The notes under the pieces were generated by a model, which was not told where the DNA came from, searched no databases, and saw nothing but the letters and a program-made list of their open reading frames with translations. Positions 1 through 4,433 of a stretch of DNA of 5,116 nt are shown piece after piece. Source of the stretch: Thermofilaceae archaeon (lineage in GTDB: Archaea; Thermoproteota; Thermoprotei; Thermofilales; Thermofilaceae); NCBI GenBank assembly GCA_027027675.1, contig JALVKT010000062.1, positions 1 to 5,116 of the forward strand. The letters are read 5' to 3'. The position numbers and the translations under genes were made by a program. Numbering within the stretch: the first letter of the stretch is position 1; each line of letters begins with the position of its first letter.

Positions 1-114
1 GAGCCCCTCACGGGCTGCCTGGCCTACCTTCTCTCCCGGGAGGGGGGCGTCGACTGCAAGGAGCTCTCCCAGATGGTGGGGGAGGCCCTGAAGGGCGGTG
101 AGAGCGGTGCTTGA
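1..114 (+). CDS. C-terminal fragment of an unrecognised protein
   Basis: An open frame runs from the left edge of the window to a TGA at 112-114 and supplies the last 37 residues of a protein that begins outside. The visible end reads EPLTGCLAYLLSREGG, then a segment with CKELSQMVGEAL, then a polar tail GGESGA. I do not recognise the family, and the fragment is too short for a functional call. It has the same GC-rich codon use as its neighbours. It overlaps the start of the next gene by 17 bases (8 if the next gene starts at GTG 107), so the two are probably co-transcribed and translationally coupled. The call as coding rests on this overlap and on the sensible amino-acid composition. Confidence 0.6.
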   Translation, partial: EPLTGCLAYLLSREGGVDCKELSQMVGEALKGGESGA

Positions 115-1312
115 CGCCGGCGACCTCGTCGAGGCGGCCCACAGGTACGGCACGCCGCTATACGTCTACGACTACGGGGTGGTTGAGGAGAGGCTCAGGC
201 TTGTGTACAGCCTCCTCTCCAGGCACAGGGGGGAGAACGCCGCCGCCTTCCCCCTGGCGCACGCGCCAATAGCCGACCTGGCCCGCTTCCTCGCCGAGAG
301 GGAGGCCTGGTTCGCCGCATCGACGGCCGGCGAGGTCGAGTTCCTCGTCAGGACAGGCGTGAACCCCGGCCGCGTGATACTCGGGGGGCCCGGGAAGGCC
401 AGGTGGGAGCTCAGGCACGCGGTGTCGAGGCGCGTCTACTCCGTCCACGTGGACACTCTGGGCGAGATCGCAGACCTTGCCGAGGAGGCGGCAGCGGCGG
501 GGCTTGTGCAGAGGGTCGGGGTGGAGGTGAACCCCGGCGTAGAGGTTGGGCGGCGCGGCCGCCTCCCCGTCACTACGAGGTGGTTCAAGCTTGGCGTCGA
601 GCCGTCGACGCTCCTCGAGGCGGCGGCCGGTATAGCGGGGCTCGACTCGGTCGAGCTCGTCGGCCTCTCAGCCCACGTTGGCCCCGTCAACGACGCTTCG
701 CCCTACGTCAGCGCGGCCGCCGTCCTCCTCGACGTCGCGGACAAGCTGGCAGTGGACGGCGTGAACATCGAGTACCTGGACCTTGGGGAGCCGCCCCCCG
801 ACCCGGGCGCGGCGGCCTCCGTGCTGGGCGCCATAGCAGACCTCGTCTCGGAGAGCCACCCGGACATGGGGCTCGTCGTCGAGCCGGGCCTCCTCCTCGT
901 GTCGGACGCCTGCGTCCTCGTGTCCAGGGTTCTCGCGGTGAAGGAGGTGTACGGTAAGAGGTGGGCGATAATAGACGCGGCCGCCACGGACTACCCGGCC
1001 GTCCTCGTCTCCAAGGAGAAGCCCGAGGTGGAGTGCCTCACATGCGGCGACAGGCCGGCCCGCCTCTACAGCATCGGCGGCCCGCTGCCGGACGGCTTCG
1101 ACACGTTCGTCGGCGGCGTGCTGCTCCCAGAGCTTGGGAGGGGCGACCTCGTGGCTGTGCGGCGGGCCGGAGCGTACGGGTGGGCGCTTTCCAGCAACTA
1201 CAGGTCTAGGCCGAGGCCGCCAGTGGTTAGGCTGTACATGGGGGAGGAGAGGGCGGTCGCCGTCAGGGAGACGATGGACGAGCTCATGGAGAGGCAGCTG
1301 ATACACGGGTAA
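98..1312 (+). CDS. LysA-like fold III decarboxylase homologue, apparent pseudoenzyme
   Basis: This 404-residue protein matches diaminopimelate/ornithine decarboxylases over its full length. Retained signatures are YGTPLYVYD (17-25), TAGEVEFL (76-83), GGPGK (96-100), VNPGV (144-148), FKLGV (163-167), AHVGP (192-196), EPG (262-264), GDLVAV (349-354), GAYGWALSSNY (358-368) and RPRP (371-374). The catalytic features are missing. The YAVKAN segment that carries the PLP lysine is FPLAHA (51-56), with Ala54 at the lysine position and no lysine before residue 100. The DLGGG phosphate loop is DLGEPPP, EPGR is EPGL, and the active-site Cys of GPxCESxD is Pro331. The frame is intact, with no stop or frameshift. 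PLP decarboxylation is therefore unlikely; a regulatory or scaffold role like that of antizyme inhibitor or trypanosome prozyme is inference. GTG 98 gives the longest frame. GTG 107, preceded by the SD-like GGCGGTGA at 94-101, is an equally good start. Confidence 0.88.
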   Translation: MRAVLDAGDLVEAAHRYGTPLYVYDYGVVEERLRLVYSLLSRHRGENAAAFPLAHAPIADLARFLAEREAWFAASTAGEVEFLVRTGVNPGRVILGGPGKARWELRHAVSRRVYSVHVDTLGEIADLAEEAAAAGLVQRVGVEVNPGVEVGRRGRLPVTTRWFKLGVEPSTLLEAAAGIAGLDSVELVGLSAHVGPVNDASPYVSAAAVLLDVADKLAVDGVNIEYLDLGEPPPDPGAAASVLGAIADLVSESHPDMGLVVEPGLLLVSDACVLVSRVLAVKEVYGKRWAIIDAAATDYPAVLVSKEKPEVECLTCGDRPARLYSIGGPLPDGFDTFVGGVLLPELGRGDLVAVRRAGAYGWALSSNYRSRPRPPVVRLYMGEERAVAVRETMDELMERQLIHG

Positions 1313-1323
1313 ACCCTAATAGG
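1309..1323 (+). promoter_or_regulatory. Putative BRE/TATA promoter for the DUF89 gene
   Basis: GTAAACC (1309-1315, BRE-like) is followed by CTAATA (1316-1321), an AT-rich island in GC-rich surroundings. The TATA centre is about 26.5 bases before the GTG at 1345, the usual archaeal TATA-to-start-site distance. This predicts transcription starting at or beside the start codon, hence a leaderless mRNA. No Shine-Dalgarno sequence precedes the GTG. The element overlaps the stop codon of the upstream gene. Confidence 0.42.
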
Positions 1324-1344
1324 GCGCGCCGCCCCTCCCCACGT

Positions 1345-2187
1345 GTGAGGACGGAGCTGGAGTGCATACCGTGCGCGCTGAGGCAGACTATTAGGAGCAT
1401 ACGCTTCTCCGGGAGCAGGCGCGGCGAGGCGGTGATGAGGAGGGCCCTACGCGTCCTCCTCGAGGCCGACTGGAGCGTGCCCCCGATGGCGCTGGGCTTC
1501 GACCTCTTCGCCGCCATAAGGGAGGAGCTGGGCGTCGACGACCCCTACAAGAGGGAGAAGGAGAGGCTCAACGCGCTCGTAGCCGAGAGGGCGGGGGAGC
1601 TTAGGCGCGTCATCTGGGGGAGCAGCGACCCCCTCGACACGGCCGTGAGGCTGAGCATAGCCGGGAACATAATGGACTACGGCTCCCACGGCGAGTTCGA
1701 CGTCTGGGAGGCGGCGCGGAGCGCCCTCAAGGCGGAGCCCCCCATCTACGAGATCGAAGCGTTGAGGGAGGCGTTGAGCGGCGCAAAGCGGGTCCTGCTA
1801 TTCCTCGACAACGCGGGCGAGGCGGTGCTAGACCTCCTCCTCGCGGAGACCATAAAGAGGCTCTACGGGCCGGAGATCATAGCGGTCGCCAGGGAGCAGC
1901 CCATGATAAACGACGTCACCGTCGAGGAGGCGCGCACGCTGGGCTTCGAGGGCCTCGGCGAGGTCAGGGGGATGCCCAGCGGGGGCCTCGGGGAGTGGCT
2001 CGGTTTCCGCGACACACTAGAGAAGTGGCTCGATGAGGCTGACGCGGCGCTCTCCAAGGGGCAGGGGAACTACGAGCTCCTCAGCGGCCTTCGGAGGGGG
2101 ATATTCTTCCTTTTCACAGTCAAGTGCCCGGTAGTAGCGCGCAGCGTGGGGGCGCCGGAGGGCTCGCCCGTACTGGCGAGGATATAG
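1345..2187 (+). CDS. DUF89 family metal-dependent (damage-control) phosphatase
   Basis: This 280-residue cytosolic protein matches stand-alone archaeal DUF89 proteins. The N-terminal Cys pair CIPC (7-10) leads a helical domain. The catalytic domain then shows AGNIMDYG (106-113), the metal-site motif LDNAGE (154-159), INDVT (188-192), SKGQGNYE (237-244) and the C-terminal TVKCPVVA (258-265). In this family Asp and Asn residues of the LDNAGE and NDV motifs hold a divalent metal, and members dephosphorylate small sugar or metabolite phosphates, often damaged or unwanted ones. The substrate of this member cannot be read from sequence. Its length is typical and all expected motifs are present, so it should be active. 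The GTG start at 1345 puts CIPC at the position usual for the family and lies 26.5 bases downstream of a TATA-like element. It follows the LysA-like gene by 32 bases but has its own promoter, so a functional link is weak. Confidence 0.92.
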   Translation: MRTELECIPCALRQTIRSIRFSGSRRGEAVMRRALRVLLEADWSVPPMALGFDLFAAIREELGVDDPYKREKERLNALVAERAGELRRVIWGSSDPLDTAVRLSIAGNIMDYGSHGEFDVWEAARSALKAEPPIYEIEALREALSGAKRVLLFLDNAGEAVLDLLLAETIKRLYGPEIIAVAREQPMINDVTVEEARTLGFEGLGEVRGMPSGGLGEWLGFRDTLEKWLDEADAALSKGQGNYELLSGLRRGIFFLFTVKCPVVARSVGAPEGSPVLARI

Positions 2188-2191
2188 GGGT

Positions 2192-2239
2192 CGGCGACGG
2201 GGTTGCCGCTCATCCCCCGGGAGGGTCGCGCCGTGACCC
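2192..2239. terminator. Tandem hairpins in a convergent gap, possible bidirectional terminator
   Basis: Two inverted repeats of the same geometry lie between the convergent stop codons of the DUF89 gene and hemH. The first pairs CGGCGAC (2192-2198) with GTTGCCG (2202-2208) around the loop GGG. The second pairs GGGTCGC (2223-2229) with GTGACCC (2233-2239) around the loop GCC. Each has a 7-bp stem, including one G-T pair, and a 3-base loop. No T-run follows on either strand, so they are not classic intrinsic terminators, and archaeal termination usually relies on T-rich stretches. They may instead mark or protect 3' ends. GC-rich DNA yields short hairpins by chance, so confidence is modest. Confidence 0.32.
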
Positions 2240-2265
2240 CGAGACCTCCCCATCCCCCATTACAG

Positions 2266-3180
2266 CTAGCCGCCAGGCCTGAAAACCTTTTCCGCCAGCC
2301 TCCCAGCCTCCTCGGCCACGGCCTCCACGAGGAGGGGGTCCCTGTGGTCTATGCGCCCCCTATAGTACCTCAGCCCCAGCTCCTCCGCGACGCCCCTGTA
2401 CTCCACGTCCAGCTCGTAAAGCGTCTCCACGTTCTCCGTGATGAAGCCCACCGGGTAGACCACTACTTCCTCGGCGCCGCTCTCCGCGAGGGCGCGGAGC
2501 ACCTCGGGGACGCTTGGGCCGAGCCAGCCCCTCTTCCCGTGGACGCTCTGGAAGGCCAGCGTGTAGCCCCACGGGGCCCCGGCCAGCGCCTCCCGGACGA
2601 GGGCCCTGTAGGAGTCCAGGTAGGGGTCCCCCTCCTCCACGAGCCTTGCGGGTATGCTGTGAACAGTGAGCACCACGTGGGGCTTCGAGAAGCCGCTCTC
2701 CCCCACGGCCCTATAGACGCTCCGCCTAACCCACTCTATGAAGCGCCTGTTCCTCCACCACTCCCTCACGTAGGGCCTGTCCCCCCAGAGCTCGCGGACG
2801 CGTAGGAGGCACCTCTCCGTCGTAGCCGCCGAGTATACGGGGTAGAGGGGGAACACCCCGAACCTCCCTTCGAGCTCCAGGTCTTCGAGGAGGGGCCTGG
2901 AGTAGCACATGCCGATCACGGGCTCCACGCCCGCAATGCTCGCGGCCTGCTCCACGAGCTCCCGGAGGTTCCTTACCACTGGGCTGCCGCCCACAGCCTC
3001 GTATCTCGGCGCTACACGCCTCGCCTCGGCATCCGCTATCCTCGAGATAACCGCGTCCGCGTTTGGGCCGGCAAGCCCTATGTGCTCCCTCACATCCCAC
3101 AGGAACCTGTACACGTAGTCCCGAACCTCCCCGGGGCCCTCGGGCGCTCCCATGTAGACGAAGAGTATCCTCACGTGCAC
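2266..3180 (-). CDS. hemH: Ferrochelatase
   Basis: Ferrochelatase inserts Fe(II) into a porphyrin near the end of heme synthesis. The 304-residue protein carries the family motifs in order: ILFVYMGAPEG (5-15), YEAVGGSPV (60-68), FPLYPVYSAATT (110-121), the catalytic His in TVHSIP (His174), FQSVHGKRGWLGP (210-222) and PVGFITENVETLYELDVEY (243-261) with the essential Glu252. Length is that of compact bacterial enzymes, and there is no C-terminal 2Fe-2S extension. Two details stand out. The His normally found in the SDHxETL motif is Asn250. The position of the iron-coordinating Tyr13 of the Bacillus coproporphyrin ferrochelatase is Met10, as in protoporphyrin ferrochelatases. GTG 3180 was chosen because a TATA-like element sits about 26 bases upstream; GTG 3174 is the alternative. 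It is divergent from the radical SAM gene, with 58 bases between, and converges on the DUF89 gene. Confidence 0.94.
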   Translation of the reverse strand: MHVRILFVYMGAPEGPGEVRDYVYRFLWDVREHIGLAGPNADAVISRIADAEARRVAPRYEAVGGSPVVRNLRELVEQAASIAGVEPVIGMCYSRPLLEDLELEGRFGVFPLYPVYSAATTERCLLRVRELWGDRPYVREWWRNRRFIEWVRRSVYRAVGESGFSKPHVVLTVHSIPARLVEEGDPYLDSYRALVREALAGAPWGYTLAFQSVHGKRGWLGPSVPEVLRALAESGAEEVVVYPVGFITENVETLYELDVEYRGVAEELGLRYYRGRIDHRDPLLVEAVAEEAGRLAEKVFRPGG

Positions 3181-3202
3181 GCGGCACCAGTAGTCCGGGA
3201 GA

Positions 3203-3216
3203 CATAAACCTATTTC
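3203..3216 (-). promoter_or_regulatory. Putative BRE/TATA promoter of hemH
   Basis: Read on the minus strand, GAAATAGG (3216-3209) forms a BRE-like purine-rich element and TTTATG (3208-3203) a TATA box. The TATA centre is about 25.5 bases before the GTG at 3180, which fits leaderless transcription from that codon. No convincing Shine-Dalgarno sequence lies between the box and the start. The same 14 bases contain the oppositely directed promoter of the radical SAM gene. Confidence 0.5.
3204..3216 (+). promoter_or_regulatory. Putative BRE/TATA promoter of the radical SAM gene
   Basis: On the plus strand ATAAAC (3204-3209, BRE-like) precedes CTATTT (3210-3215), centred about 26.5 bases before the GTG at 3239. 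The octamer CCTATTTC (3209-3216) recurs exactly at the same relative place before the downstream transporter gene (4405-4412). A GGGAG at 3227-3231 could serve as a ribosome site for GTG 3239 if transcription starts further upstream than predicted. Confidence 0.48.
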
Positions 3217-3238
3217 GCATCCCCCCGGGAGTCAGCAT

Positions 3239-4402
3239 GTGCGTGGAGGCATGGGCGGCCACGGCGCGTGGCCATACGACGAGAAGCCGCTCCTAGTGTT
3301 CTGGGAGACCACGAAGGCGTGCAAGCTCAAGTGCAAGCACTGCAGGGCAGAGGCGATACTCGAGCCCCTGCCCGGAGAGCTGTCCACGGAGGAGGGGATG
3401 CGCCTCATAGACCAGGTGGCCGGCTTCGGGAAGCCAAGCCCCATAATGGTCTTCACGGGCGGCGACCCCCTTATGCGGAGGGACATATTCCGCCTCCTAG
3501 GCTACGCCCTGGAGCGGGGCGTCACGGCGGCAATAGCCCCCGCGGTATCGCCCCTCCTCACCGGCGAGGTGCTCGACAGGCTCGCCGGCATGGGCGTGGC
3601 TGTAAGCCTGAGCCTCGACAGCCCCTACCCCGGCGTCCACGACTCCATAAGGGGCGTTGAGGGCACCTGGAAGCGCACAGTGGCGGCTGTGGAGAGGCTC
3701 GTGTCCCGGGGGGCGAGGGTTCAGGTGAACACCGTTGTCATGAGGGAGACCGTGGACGGCCTCGCGGACATGGTGAAGCTCCTCAAAGACCTCGGCGTTA
3801 AGGTGTGGGAGGTTTTCTACTACGTGCCGACGGGGCGGGGCGCCGAGGAGAGCGACCTCTCGCCGGGGGAGTGGGAGGACGTGACGCACTTCCTCTACGA
3901 GGCGTCCCGGCACCTGATAGTGAGGACAACGGAGGGCCCGTTCTTCAGGCGCGTGGCGGTGGCGAGGAGGGCGCTGGAGGAGCGGGGCCTAGACCCTGAC
4001 GAGGTGCTGAGGCCCGGCCCCCTCTATGGGAGGCTCGTCTCCAGGCTGAGGGAGCTGCTGGGCCGGGGCGGGGCTGCGAAGGCGCAGAGCATGGGCACGA
4101 GGGACGGCAAGGGCATAGTCTTCGTCTCCTACAACGGCACCGTCTACCCGAGCGGCTTCCTCCCCTACCCCGTGGGGAACGTCAGGGAGAAGTCCCTCCA
4201 GGAGATATACAGGGGGGCCGAGCTCCTCGTAAAGCTTAGGAGGGGGGAGTTCAAGGGCCGCTGCGGCGCCTGCGAGTTCAGGGACATATGCGGGGGCAGC
4301 AGGGCCCGGGCCTTCGCCTACACGGGCGACCCGCTCGCCGAGGACCCGGCGTGCGCCTACAGGCCTGGCAGCTATTCTTGGTTAGAAAAAAATTATTACT
4401 AG
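3239..4402 (+). CDS. Radical SAM/SPASM protein, AhbD-like (TIGR04053-type)
   Basis: The 387-residue protein opens with the conserved PYDEKPLLVFWETT, then the radical SAM cluster motif CKLKCKHC (Cys28, Cys32, Cys35). TGGDP (73-77) is the SAM-binding GGE-type motif; SLSLD (123-127), VNTVV (163-167) and VPTGRG (196-201) follow along the barrel. The C-terminal SPASM-type region has YPSGFLP (303-309), VGNVREKSL (312-320) and Cys342, Cys345, Cys351 and Cys372, enough for one auxiliary iron-sulfur cluster. From memory this matches the TIGR04053 family, whose relatives include AhbD, the enzyme that decarboxylates two propionates of Fe-coproporphyrin III to give heme b. AhbD activity itself is not proven by sequence. 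Divergence from hemH supports a tetrapyrrole role. GTG 3239 is the chosen start from promoter spacing; ATG 3251 is the alternative. The last codons (4382-4399) are unusually AT-rich. Confidence 0.92.
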   Translation: MRGGMGGHGAWPYDEKPLLVFWETTKACKLKCKHCRAEAILEPLPGELSTEEGMRLIDQVAGFGKPSPIMVFTGGDPLMRRDIFRLLGYALERGVTAAIAPAVSPLLTGEVLDRLAGMGVAVSLSLDSPYPGVHDSIRGVEGTWKRTVAAVERLVSRGARVQVNTVVMRETVDGLADMVKLLKDLGVKVWEVFYYVPTGRGAEESDLSPGEWEDVTHFLYEASRHLIVRTTEGPFFRRVAVARRALEERGLDPDEVLRPGPLYGRLVSRLRELLGRGGAAKAQSMGTRDGKGIVFVSYNGTVYPSGFLPYPVGNVREKSLQEIYRGAELLVKLRRGEFKGRCGACEFRDICGGSRARAFAYTGDPLAEDPACAYRPGSYSWLEKNYY

Positions 4403-4404
4403 CC

Positions 4405-4412
4405 CCTATTTC
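4405..4412 (+). promoter_or_regulatory. Putative TATA element of the transporter binding-protein gene
   Basis: CCTATTTC here is identical to the octamer before the radical SAM gene. The CTATTT core (4406-4411) is centred about 25.5 bases before GTG 4434. An A/T-rich stretch just upstream (4384-4399), inside the end of the radical SAM gene, could supply BRE or upstream contacts. The transporter gene can therefore be transcribed on its own. Confidence 0.45.
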
Positions 4413-4413
4413 A

Positions 4414-4429
4414 TATCAAGCCGTATCAA
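4414..4429 (+). repeat. Direct repeat TATCAA with 10-bp period, possible operator
   Basis: TATCAA occurs at 4414-4419 and again at 4424-4429, one helical turn apart. The pair lies between the TATA element and the predicted start site of the binding-protein gene, where a repressor would block transcription. The AT-rich copies stand out in this GC-rich sequence. Iron- or metal-dependent control would fit the gene downstream, but no known operator consensus is recognised and two copies of a hexamer may be chance. Confidence 0.3.
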
Positions 4430-4433
4430 CGGG

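Noticed and set aside
668..1306. Long open frame on the minus strand opposite the LysA-like gene
   Set aside because: It lies wholly inside a gene with clear family motifs, and its translation is rich in Arg, Pro and His with no recognisable motif, as expected of shadow frames in GC-rich DNA.
98..1312. Calling this gene lysA, diaminopimelate decarboxylase
   Set aside because: Full-length similarity is real, but the PLP lysine, the glycine loop, the EPGR arginine and the catalytic cysteine are all absent, so the enzymatic name would mislead.
98..1312. Calling this gene a decaying pseudogene
   Set aside because: There is no stop codon or frameshift over 404 codons, codon use matches the neighbours and the structural motifs are preserved.
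2203..2805. Long open frame on the plus strand across the hemH region
   Set aside because: It is antisense to well-supported ferrochelatase motifs, its composition is Pro/His/Leu-rich and low in information, and it has no promoter-like element.
3237..3296. Short frame from ATG 3237 encoding 19 residues, overlapping the radical SAM start, with GGGAG five bases upstream
   Set aside because: A leader peptide is possible, but the predicted transcription start near 3238-3239 would exclude this ATG. The peptide has no attenuator-like residue run, so I treat it as chance.
3239..4402. Assigning the symbol ahbD to the radical SAM gene
   Set aside because: Cluster motifs and the overall pattern fit an AhbD-like/TIGR04053 protein, but this wider family includes members with other or unknown roles, and AhbD activity cannot be read from the sequence.
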